Positions 43,854 through 51,794 of a stretch of 61,055 nt of DNA are shown here, piece by piece. The stretch is from Clostridiales bacterium (GTDB lineage Bacteria > Bacillota > Clostridia > Oscillospirales > UBA644): assembly GCA_003343705.1 (NCBI GenBank), contig QAKR01000027.1, positions 1 through 61,055 of the forward strand, read 5' to 3'. Position numbers and translations under genes: made by a program. Positions within the stretch are counted from its first letter, which is position 1, and every line of letters begins with the position of its first letter. Under the pieces are notes generated by a model. That model was not told the origin of the DNA. It made no database searches and saw only the letters and a list, made by a program, of their open reading frames with translations.

Positions 43854-45116
43854 TTGAATTTTTCAATAATGCCGTCTATTAAAGGTGGCACTGTTATAGC
43901 ACCCAAATCAAAATCCGAAGCTCACCGTTTTTTAATTATGGCTGCGCTTGCGGATAAAATGGTTTGCACTGAATCTTTTGCTTTTTGTGAGGATGTTGAA
44001 GCAACTGCTTCATGTATTCGTGAAATTGGTTCAAAAATTGATTATAAAAACGGATTAATAAAAATATTCCCTAATATATCAGGTAACCCTGTCGATATAA
44101 ATTGTAAAAATAGCGCATCTACATTTCGTTTTATAATGCCTGTTATTGCAGCTTTAGGTATTAATGCAAAGGTTTCTGCTGATATAGATCTAAGAAGACG
44201 TTTAAATTATACTCTTTATAAAATTCTGTGTGAACATGGTTTTTTAATTTCATCGCCTAACTTTCCGCTTTATTGCGGTAAAAAAATGCATGGAGGAGAA
44301 TACTTAATAGACTCTTCTATGCCGTCACAAGATGTTACAGGCCTATTAATTGCATTACCGCTTCTACCGGAGAATAGTACAATTACAGTTACTGAAAAAG
44401 CTATATCAAAACCTTACTATATATCTCTTACCATTGATATGCTCAAAAAATTCGGTATTGAGATCGAAAACCACGGCACAACTTTTTACATTAGAGGAAA
44501 TCAAGAATATATATCCCCGGGTAATCTTTCTATTGGCGGAGACTGGTCTCTGTCTGCGGCATGGCTTTGTGCCGGAGCTCTTTCTGAAAAAGGAATCACT
44601 GTGCAAGGTTTAGATGTAACTTCGGTGCAAGATGATAAAAAAATTCTGGAGTACATCAAACAGTTCGGAGCAGAAATAACATATGTTGACGAATATGTAA
44701 GTATACGTGGAAAAGAAAGAAAATCTTTTAATGTTGATGTTAGCTTAACTCCGGATCTTTTTCCTGTATTAGCTGTTTTAGCTTCTGTTGCAAAAGGTTC
44801 TTCTCTTTTTTATAATATAAAAAATTTACGTATAAATGAAACAAACAGACTGAATACTACGGTGCAGATGCTAATTAGGCTCGGTGCGTCTGTAAAGATA
44901 ACAGGAGATAGTCTTGAAATTACCGGTAAGCCGTTTTTAGATGGTGGAGCAGTAACTTCATCTGGGGATCATCGTATTGCAATGGCTGCAGCAATCGCTG
45001 CGCAGGTTTGCAATAACAAAGTATTACTAAACGGTGCAGATGCTGTAAAAAAATCATACCCTTACTTTTACCGTGACTATAGAAAATTAGGCGGGGAAGT
45101 TTACGTACATATTTAA
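43854..45116 (+). CDS. aroA: 3-phosphoshikimate 1-carboxyvinyltransferase (EPSP synthase)
   Basis: Sixth enzyme of the shikimate pathway, joining PEP to shikimate-3-phosphate; 420 residues. Two inside-out alpha/beta domains are evident: SKSEAHRFLIMAAL (K and S of the PEP/S3P site) near residue 19, NSASTFRFIMPV (~84), SSMPSQDVTGLLIALPLL (~157) and the late SSGDHRIAMAAAIAAQV. The start is TTG 43854, preceded by TGGAGG 10 nt upstream. The next gene begins 22 nt after its stop. No other aro gene is adjacent. Confidence 0.95.
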   Translation: MNFSIMPSIKGGTVIAPKSKSEAHRFLIMAALADKMVCTESFAFCEDVEATASCIREIGSKIDYKNGLIKIFPNISGNPVDINCKNSASTFRFIMPVIAALGINAKVSADIDLRRRLNYTLYKILCEHGFLISSPNFPLYCGKKMHGGEYLIDSSMPSQDVTGLLIALPLLPENSTITVTEKAISKPYYISLTIDMLKKFGIEIENHGTTFYIRGNQEYISPGNLSIGGDWSLSAAWLCAGALSEKGITVQGLDVTSVQDDKKILEYIKQFGAEITYVDEYVSIRGKERKSFNVDVSLTPDLFPVLAVLASVAKGSSLFYNIKNLRINETNRLNTTVQMLIRLGASVKITGDSLEITGKPFLDGGAVTSSGDHRIAMAAAIAAQVCNNKVLLNGADAVKKSYPYFYRDYRKLGGEVYVHI

Positions 45117-45138
45117 TAGTAAAGGACGGAGCTATTTT

Positions 45139-45855
45139 ATGTCTTTTCAAGATCATATAACATTCGAAAATATTCATTTTTATGCAGCAACCAATGCAGC
45201 TACATGTAAAAAACCGAAAGGACTGGTCTTACAGTTTCACGGGATTTCTGATTCTTGTTTCGGACTTCAAGATCCTGATTTTGCAAAGCGTTGTGACGAA
45301 CATAATATGCTGTACCTGTACCCTTACGGAGGACCTTGGAATTGGATGAACAAAGCTCTTGTTCTTACTACAGATAGATGTATTGATGTTTTATTTGAAA
45401 AGTTTGGATTAGAAGAAAATACTCCAGTTGTCTCCACGGGACACAGCATGGGTGGTTATGGGGCTTTAATGTTTACACTAAACTCATGTCATAACATTGT
45501 AGCTTGTGCAGCAAATTGCCCCGTATGCGACTTGGAAGCTTTTTCTAGTTCATCTGACCACTTGCCCAGAACAATAATACATTCACTTGGTGCTTATGAT
45601 GGATCATATGATGAAATCATGAAAGAGTGTTCACCCATTTACCGGACGGTCGATATGCCTAAAATCCCTTACTATATCGTTCATGGTTGTGACGATTCCG
45701 ATGTCTCTAAAAACCTTCATTCCGATAAGTTCGTTTTCAAAATGAGAGAGCTTGGAAAGAACGTTAAATACGATGAAGTTGAAAATATGGGGCATGTTGC
45801 AATGCCCCCGGAGAGTATTGAAAGGTATTTTGATTTTATATTCAGCCAAGTTTAA
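45139..45855 (+). CDS. Alpha/beta hydrolase, cytosolic copy of a tandem pair
   Basis: A 238-residue alpha/beta-fold hydrolase without a signal peptide. The nucleophile elbow is GHSMGG with S103. The catalytic acid is likely the aspartate in VHGCDDSDV and the histidine in ENMGHVAMP, giving a complete triad in the usual order. The early LQFHGISDSC supplies the oxyanion region and YPYGGPWNWMN a conserved aromatic patch. It is similar over its whole length to the next gene, so the pair arose by duplication. Substrate unknown; related enzymes are esterases or acyl-peptidases. Confidence 0.85.
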   Translation: MSFQDHITFENIHFYAATNAATCKKPKGLVLQFHGISDSCFGLQDPDFAKRCDEHNMLYLYPYGGPWNWMNKALVLTTDRCIDVLFEKFGLEENTPVVSTGHSMGGYGALMFTLNSCHNIVACAANCPVCDLEAFSSSSDHLPRTIIHSLGAYDGSYDEIMKECSPIYRTVDMPKIPYYIVHGCDDSDVSKNLHSDKFVFKMRELGKNVKYDEVENMGHVAMPPESIERYFDFIFSQV

Positions 45856-45867
45856 CGGAGGTTTTGT

Positions 45868-46689
45868 ATGAAAAAGATTATTGTTCCTTTTTTATTGGCA
45901 GTTATGGTGTTCTCATTATCTTCTTGTTCGGTTGTTACTTCTGCTGACGGTGATACATTTGAAAGCAAGATAACTTTTGAAAACCTATCACTTTTTTGCG
46001 CAACAAACGCTGAAACGGCAGAATCTTTTGCAGGTGAAATTCGTGGAATAATGCTTGAATTTCATGGCATTACGGATCAATCTCTCACAGGAAATCCCGG
46101 TGTTAAGCGACGTTGCGATTCTGAAAAAGTTTTATATGTTTTCCCGGGAAACGGGCCATGGAACTGGATGGACAGAACTGCTGTCAGAATGACAGACATG
46201 ATTATTGATGTTTTAATAGAACATTTTAAATTGGATAAGAATATTCCGGTTGTTTCAACCGGACACAGTATGGGTGGTGCCGGAGCCCTTACATATTCTG
46301 TTTACTCAAAACATAATGTGACGGCTGTTGCCGCAGACAGTGCAGTCTGTGATTTGTTTGTATTTGCAGATTATTATCCTAATGCATGGCGAGGTTATAT
46401 GCGTGCGGTGGGAGATTATGAAGATATGTCGTTTGACGAGGCTGTAAAAAGTATTTCTCCGGTGCATTTAATTGATAAAATGAAAAATATCCCATACTTT
46501 TTAGTTCATGGAGCAGCTGATACTGATGTTTTAGCCACGACAAACAGCGATGTTTTGAATGATCTTTTATCGGAAAAAGGATATAACGTTACATATAAAC
46601 GTCCTGAAAATATGACGCATGTTGTTATGCCTGCCGCAATAGAGAAACTTTATTTTGAATTCATATTTTCGAATATGATGTTTAAATAG
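45868..46689 (+). CDS. Alpha/beta hydrolase, lipoprotein copy of a tandem pair
   Basis: A 273-residue paralogue of the preceding gene with an added export signal. The lipobox LSSC puts the acylated cysteine at residue 20. The shared core then begins: ITFENLSLFCATNAET, LEFHGITDQS, FPGNGPWNWMDR. The nucleophile is S134 in GHSMGG, with the acid in VHGAADTDV and the histidine in ENMTHVVMP, so the triad is intact. It starts 12 nt after the cytosolic copy behind CGGAGGTT, so both are made together, one inside and one outside the membrane. Homologous substrates on both sides of the membrane are implied but unidentified. Confidence 0.85.
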   Translation: MKKIIVPFLLAVMVFSLSSCSVVTSADGDTFESKITFENLSLFCATNAETAESFAGEIRGIMLEFHGITDQSLTGNPGVKRRCDSEKVLYVFPGNGPWNWMDRTAVRMTDMIIDVLIEHFKLDKNIPVVSTGHSMGGAGALTYSVYSKHNVTAVAADSAVCDLFVFADYYPNAWRGYMRAVGDYEDMSFDEAVKSISPVHLIDKMKNIPYFLVHGAADTDVLATTNSDVLNDLLSEKGYNVTYKRPENMTHVVMPAAIEKLYFEFIFSNMMFK

Positions 46690-46966
46690 ATATTATGCGA
46701 GATTTGTAATATTATTAAAAGGTTTATTGAATTATTTACTTATAAATAATTCTTATTATTGGTGAAGTTATAATACCTCGTGATTTAGAGATGGCTGAAT
46801 TCTTCTGAATAATAAATAAAAGATATGTTTATCTTTAGTTTTCTGTGATGAATTATTTTTAGAAGTTATAAAGTATACTTATTATTTAAGTGTTGAGAAA
46901 TATACGAATATATAAGTTTAAAAACTCACAAATAAGACTATTTGTATTAAAACAAAAAGCCAAAAT

Positions 46967-47012
46967 AAAAGAAATAGGGTTAACGCAGCTGCGTTAACTC
47001 TATTTCTTTTTT
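46967..47012 (+). terminator. Strong intrinsic terminator upstream of kdp
   Basis: An 18-bp near-perfect palindrome (GAAATAGGGTTAACGCAG and its complement, one G-U pair) with virtually no loop, plus A/T extensions and a TTTTTT tail. It insulates kdp from the hydrolase transcript. Confidence 0.85.
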
Positions 47013-47082
47013 CAGTTTTAATAAAATCTTAATATCTGAAGGGTATCTTTTAATCCAATTTTAAAATAGATTGTGGTATTAT
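47013..47082 (+). promoter_or_regulatory. Putative kdp promoter and KdpE-controlled region
   Basis: An extended -10 (TGG-TATTAT, 47074-47082) lies 25 nt before kdpF. The position for a -35 (about 47054-47059) reads TCCAAT, far from consensus, which fits dependence on an activator such as KdpE. AT-rich sequence with TCTTAATATCTGAAGG lies upstream at the expected activator position; no KdpE box was proven. Confidence 0.45.
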
Positions 47083-47107
47083 ATATTCTAAAAGGGAGGT
47101 TTTATTT

Positions 47108-47197
47108 ATGCAAATATTAATAGGATTGATAGGATCGATTGCAATAATAATGTTGATATATTATGTTGTAATCTTAATGAAAGGTGATAAACAATGA
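47108..47197 (+). CDS. kdpF: KdpF, small subunit of the Kdp potassium pump
   Basis: A 29-residue single-helix membrane peptide, MQILIGLIGSIAIIMLIYYV and then VILMKGDKQ. Its length, position and overlap with kdpA (ATGA: kdpA start within its stop) match KdpF, which stabilises the KdpABC complex. AAAGGGAGGT lies 8 nt before the ATG. It is short enough to be missed by ordinary length cut-offs. Confidence 0.85.
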   Translation: MQILIGLIGSIAIIMLIYYVVILMKGDKQ

Positions 47198-49011
47198 TGG
47201 GGACTGTTCTACAATATATTCTGTATCTTGCTGTGCTTGTTATTTTGGCAATCCCGCTGGGCGCTTACATAGGCAAGGTGATGAACGGAGAAAAGACTTT
47301 TTTATCAAAAATATTAGTACCGTGTGAAAAAACGGTATATAAAGCAATGCGGATTAAAAGCGATGAGCAGATGTCATGGAAGAAATACGCTTTAAGCGTT
47401 TTAATATTTTCCGGAATTGGACTTTTGTTTTTGTTTTTACTTCAACTTTTCCAAGGCGTTCTCCTCGGAAACCCACAAGGACTTTCCGGTGTTAGATGGG
47501 ATTTATCCTTTAATACGGCTGTTAGTTTTATAACAAATACAAACTGGCAAGCATATAGCGGCGAAAATACATTAAGCTATCTTACACAGGCAATAGGTTT
47601 GACTGTTCAAAACTTTGTTTCAGCAGCTACCGGAATTGCTGTTTTGTTTGCACTTATAAGAGGATTTATAAAGGTTAAAACAGACGGATTAGGAAGCTTT
47701 TGGGTTGATATGACAAGGATTATTATTCATATACTACTTCCTCTTAATCTTGTAATTTCTCTTTGTCTTGTAGGCGGAGGCGTAGTTCAAAGTTTTAAGG
47801 CATCACAAACAGTTTCTCTTTTAGAACCTATTGCAATAAACTCAGATGGTGAAATTATTGAAAATGCTAAAATTGATATTGAAAATAATTCAGTCACAGT
47901 TGATGGAGAAATCGTCCAAGACGCTCAGATAATTACTGAACAAATTGTACCGTTGGGTACAGCAGCAAGCCAGGTTGCCATTAAGCAAACCGGAACTAAC
48001 GGCGGTGGCTACTTTGGTGTAAATTCAGCACATCCTCTAGAAAATCCTAATGCCTGGACAAATTTAATAGAAATGATATCAATACTTCTTATCCCGGCAG
48101 CTTTATGCTTTACTTTCGGAAGAAATGTAGGAAATAAAAAACAGGGACTTGCTATATTTATGGCAATGTTTGTTTGTCTTATTATAGCGTTATCTTCGAT
48201 TGCTGTTACAGAACAGATTGCAACGGTACAGCTTTCTCAAAACGGAACGGTAGACATTTCAACTGTTGACCAATCAGGCGGAAATATGGAAGGTAAAGAA
48301 ACTCGTTTCGGTATTGCAGCGTCATCTACCTGGGCAGCGTTTACGACAGCCGCTTCAAATGGATCGGTAAACTCAATGCATGACAGCTTCACACCCCTAG
48401 GTGGTATGATTGCAATGCTTTTGATGCAATTGGGTGAAGTTATATTCGGAGGTGTCGGTTGTGGTTTATATGGGATGCTTGCATTTGCTATATTAACAGT
48501 TTTTATAGCCGGTCTAATGGTTGGCCGTACTCCTGAATTTTTAGGTAAAAAAATTGAGCCATATGAAATGAAATGGGCTGTTTTGGTTTGTCTTGCAACA
48601 CCCATAGTAATTTTAATTGGCAGTGGTATAGCTGCTGTTGTACCAAGTGTTGCGGAAAGTCTTAATAATAGCGGTGCTCATGGTTTTTCAGAAATGCTTT
48701 ATGCTTTCTCTTCTGCAGGAGGTAACAACGGTTCGGCCTTTGCCGGATTTAACGCAAACACGGTGTTTTTGAATATTTCTCTTGGACTTATAATGTTGTT
48801 TGCACGTTTTGTCCCGATTGTAGGAACTCTTGCAATTGCCGGAAGTCTTGCTGGAAAAAAGAAAATTGCTACAACAGCGGGGACTCTTTGCACAACAAAC
48901 GCACTGTTTGTATTTTTGCTGATAATTATTGTTTTGCTGATAGGCGCATTAAGCTTCTTCCCCGCATTAGCGCTAGGGCCTATTGCAGAATATTTCAGCA
49001 GTATTGTTTAG
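47194..49011 (+). CDS. kdpA: Potassium-transporting ATPase, K+-binding subunit KdpA
   Basis: A 605-residue K+ channel-like subunit of the high-affinity Kdp pump, related to the TrkH/KtrB superfamily. Selectivity-loop regions are recognisable: FNTAVSFITNTNWQAYSGE, KQTGTNGGGYFGVNSAHPLENP and the later SSAGGNNGSAFAGFNANT. About ten transmembrane helices. A longer external loop (~215-260) is acidic and rich in E/I/N. It is translationally coupled to kdpF and followed by kdpB after 13 nt. Confidence 0.97.
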   Translation: MMGTVLQYILYLAVLVILAIPLGAYIGKVMNGEKTFLSKILVPCEKTVYKAMRIKSDEQMSWKKYALSVLIFSGIGLLFLFLLQLFQGVLLGNPQGLSGVRWDLSFNTAVSFITNTNWQAYSGENTLSYLTQAIGLTVQNFVSAATGIAVLFALIRGFIKVKTDGLGSFWVDMTRIIIHILLPLNLVISLCLVGGGVVQSFKASQTVSLLEPIAINSDGEIIENAKIDIENNSVTVDGEIVQDAQIITEQIVPLGTAASQVAIKQTGTNGGGYFGVNSAHPLENPNAWTNLIEMISILLIPAALCFTFGRNVGNKKQGLAIFMAMFVCLIIALSSIAVTEQIATVQLSQNGTVDISTVDQSGGNMEGKETRFGIAASSTWAAFTTAASNGSVNSMHDSFTPLGGMIAMLLMQLGEVIFGGVGCGLYGMLAFAILTVFIAGLMVGRTPEFLGKKIEPYEMKWAVLVCLATPIVILIGSGIAAVVPSVAESLNNSGAHGFSEMLYAFSSAGGNNGSAFAGFNANTVFLNISLGLIMLFARFVPIVGTLAIAGSLAGKKKIATTAGTLCTTNALFVFLLIIIVLLIGALSFFPALALGPIAEYFSSIV

Positions 49012-49024
49012 GAGGTAAATAACA

Positions 49025-51097
49025 ATGTCTACTAAAACAAAAAAGAACACTCTTGCTGATAAAAAGATGATCGGAAGAGCAATAAAAGACTCGTTAGTTA
49101 AACTTAAACCTAAAACCCAAGCCGAAAATCCTGTTATGCTTTTAGTATATATCTCGGCAATACTTACAACCATTCTCGGCGTGTTTTCCTTATTTGGCAT
49201 TCGTGATGCAAGCACGGGATACACTTTTACTATTGCAATAATTTTATGGTTTACCGTTATTTTTGCAAATTTTGCAGAAGCAATAGCAGAAGGTCGAGGT
49301 AAAGCTCAAGCAGATTCTCTTAGAGCTGCAAAAAAAGATGTTGCAGCTTATAAAATTCCAGCATTAGATCAAAAAGACAAAATAACCACTGTCTCATCTT
49401 CTACTCTTAAAAAAGGCGATATTGTTATCGTCAGAGCAGGCGAGCAAATTCCTGCTGACGGGGAGGTAATAGACGGAGCTGCTTCTGTTGATGAAAGCGC
49501 TATTACAGGTGAGTCTGCCCCCGTTATCCGTGAGAGCGGCGGCGACAGGAGTGCAGTCACTGGCGGAACAAGCGTTTTATCAGATTGGATTGTGGTTGAA
49601 GTTACCAATGAAGCCGGCGAGAGTTTTTTGGATAAAATGATTGCTATGGTAGAAGGTGCTGCACGTAAAAAAACGCCAAACGAAATGGCATTGCAAATCT
49701 TTCTTGTGGCTTTATCAATAATTTTTATATTGGTTACAATGTCCCTTTATACTTATTCGGTTTTTTCAGCAAAACAAGTAGACATAGAAAATCCCACATC
49801 CGTAACAACTCTTGTGGCACTTTTGGTTTGCCTTGCCCCTACAACAATAGGTGCATTACTTTCGGCAATAGGAATTGCAGGTATGAGTAGGCTTAATCAG
49901 GCAAATGTTCTAGCTATGAGTGGCCGTGCTATTGAAGCCGCTGGTGATGTTGATATTTTAATGCTTGATAAAACAGGTACAATAACGCTGGGCAATCGTC
50001 AAGCCCACGCCTTTGTTCCTGTTGACGGTGTTTCCGCTCAAGAACTTGCTGATGCAGCACAGCTTTCATCGTTGGCGGATGAAACTCCGGAAGGACGCAG
50101 CGTTGTTGTATTAGCAAAAGAACAATTCGGAATACGGGGTAGAAGCCTCTCTGATAAAGGAATGACATTTATACCGTTTACGGCAAAGACTCGTATGAGC
50201 GGAGTTGATTTTGACGGTAATGAAATCCGTAAAGGTGCAGCGGATTCTGTAAAGGAATACGTTATGGCAAACGGTGGAAAATACAGTAAAGAATGTGATG
50301 ATGCCGTTAAAGCTATTTCAAATCAAGGCGGGACGCCGCTCGTTGTTTCTAAAAACCATAAAATACTCGGAGTTATTCATTTAAAAGACATAATTAAAGA
50401 CGGTGTTCAGGAAAAATTTGCGGATCTTCGTAAAATGGGAATTAAAACAATAATGATAACAGGCGATAATCCTTTAACAGCCGCAGCGATTGCAGCAGAA
50501 GCCGGGGTAGACGATTTTCTTGCTGAAGCAACCCCAGAAGCCAAACTTAATATGATACGTGAATTTCAATCGAAAGGGCATTTGGTTGCAATGACAGGGG
50601 ATGGGACAAATGATGCCCCTGCCCTTGCACAAGCCGATGTTGCCGTTGCAATGAATACAGGCACACAGGCTGCAAAAGAAGCCGGTAATATGGTGGATCT
50701 GGACTCTTCGCCTACAAAGCTAATTGATATTGTTCGTATAGGTAAACAGCTTTTGATGACAAGAGGAAGCCTTACAACTTTTTCAATTGCTAATGACGTA
50801 GCAAAATATTTTGCAATTATTCCTGCACTGTTTATTGGCATTTATCCTGGCCTTTCAGCTCTTAATATCATGGGGTTACATTCTCCTCAGAGTGCGGTTT
50901 TATCCGCTATTATTTATAATGCACTTATTATAATAGCGCTTATACCTCTTGCATTGAAAGGTGTTAAATACCGAGAAGTTTCAGCAGAAAAACTTTTAAC
51001 ACGAAATCTTTTAGTTTACGGCTTAGGTGGGCTGGCTGCCCCTTTTATATTTATAAAAATTATAGATATACTTCTTGTTGCATTTAATTTAGCTTAA
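49025..51097 (+). CDS. kdpB: Potassium-transporting ATPase, ATP-binding subunit KdpB
   Basis: P-type ATPase subunit, 690 residues. The phosphorylation site is D315 in MLDKTGTITLG. The TGES loop (DESAITGESAPVIRESGG) carries the serine, homologous to E. coli Ser162, that is phosphorylated when K+ is high. The hinge motif MTGDGTNDAPALAQADVAVAM and LVCLAPTTIGALLSAIG (transmembrane 4 region) are also typical. It couples ATP hydrolysis to K+ flux through KdpA. It sits between kdpA and kdpC with short gaps. Confidence 0.98.
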   Translation: MSTKTKKNTLADKKMIGRAIKDSLVKLKPKTQAENPVMLLVYISAILTTILGVFSLFGIRDASTGYTFTIAIILWFTVIFANFAEAIAEGRGKAQADSLRAAKKDVAAYKIPALDQKDKITTVSSSTLKKGDIVIVRAGEQIPADGEVIDGAASVDESAITGESAPVIRESGGDRSAVTGGTSVLSDWIVVEVTNEAGESFLDKMIAMVEGAARKKTPNEMALQIFLVALSIIFILVTMSLYTYSVFSAKQVDIENPTSVTTLVALLVCLAPTTIGALLSAIGIAGMSRLNQANVLAMSGRAIEAAGDVDILMLDKTGTITLGNRQAHAFVPVDGVSAQELADAAQLSSLADETPEGRSVVVLAKEQFGIRGRSLSDKGMTFIPFTAKTRMSGVDFDGNEIRKGAADSVKEYVMANGGKYSKECDDAVKAISNQGGTPLVVSKNHKILGVIHLKDIIKDGVQEKFADLRKMGIKTIMITGDNPLTAAAIAAEAGVDDFLAEATPEAKLNMIREFQSKGHLVAMTGDGTNDAPALAQADVAVAMNTGTQAAKEAGNMVDLDSSPTKLIDIVRIGKQLLMTRGSLTTFSIANDVAKYFAIIPALFIGIYPGLSALNIMGLHSPQSAVLSAIIYNALIIIALIPLALKGVKYREVSAEKLLTRNLLVYGLGGLAAPFIFIKIIDILLVAFNLA

Positions 51098-51116
51098 ATT
51101 CGGAGGACAATATTTT

Positions 51117-51722
51117 ATGAAAGCAATAAAATCTATTATACCCAGAGCTGCATTAATATTTGTAATATTTACCGTCATATGCGGAGTTCTTTACACCGGA
51201 ATAGTGACGGTGTTTGCTCAGTTTGTATTCCCTGAAAAAGCAAACGGCAGCATTATTGAGATTAACGGAAAGAAATACGGCTCGGAGCTTCTGGGGCAGC
51301 AATATACTGATAAATCTTATATGTGGGGAAGAATTATGAATATTGATGTCCAGACTTATAAAGATGAAGACGGAAATCCCGTAATGTATGCTTACCCGTC
51401 AAACATTAGCCCTGCAAGTAAGGAATATGAACATCTCGTTGCAAAGCGTATTGAAATGATTAAACAGGCAAATCCCAATATGGATGAAATGACTATCCCC
51501 GTGGATTTGGTAACGTGCTCAGGCAGCGGTCTGGATCCTCATATATCTCCTGCTGCGGCTGAATATCAAATTCCACGAATTGCTGAGGAGAATAATTTAA
51601 CCGAAGAGCAAGTTTCAATAATTGTGGAAAGATGTACAAATAAAAAATTATTAGGTGTTTTCGGAGAAGAAGCTGTTAATGTTCTTAAAGTTAATTTAAT
51701 ACTTGATGGGATATTAAAATAA
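51117..51722 (+). CDS. kdpC: Potassium-transporting ATPase subunit KdpC
   Basis: A 201-residue subunit with one N-terminal transmembrane helix (~12-35) and an extracytoplasmic domain with the family features: GSELLGQQYTDKSYMWGR, PSNISPASKEYEHLV, VTCSGSGLDPHISPAAAEYQIPRIA and the end GVFGEEAVNVLKVNLILD. It acts as a chaperone-like subunit raising nucleotide affinity of KdpB. A 72-nt gap separates it from kdpD, long enough for a second promoter, although none is clear. Confidence 0.97.
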   Translation: MKAIKSIIPRAALIFVIFTVICGVLYTGIVTVFAQFVFPEKANGSIIEINGKKYGSELLGQQYTDKSYMWGRIMNIDVQTYKDEDGNPVMYAYPSNISPASKEYEHLVAKRIEMIKQANPNMDEMTIPVDLVTCSGSGLDPHISPAAAEYQIPRIAEENNLTEEQVSIIVERCTNKKLLGVFGEEAVNVLKVNLILDGILK

Positions 51723-51794
51723 AAATATAGACTTTTTAGTTAATTTATGTTATTATATATTTATTAAGTACTAATTTGGGGTTGGGGTGAGAAT

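Larger units (their letters stand above)
46690..47107. other. Intergenic region between hydrolase pair and kdp operon
   Basis: 418 nt, strongly AT-rich, with no supported ORF. It holds a weak 9-bp AT hairpin at 46729-46752, the strong terminator at 46967-47012 and the kdp control region after about 47020. Nothing recognisable lies in 46760-46960. Confidence 0.6.
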
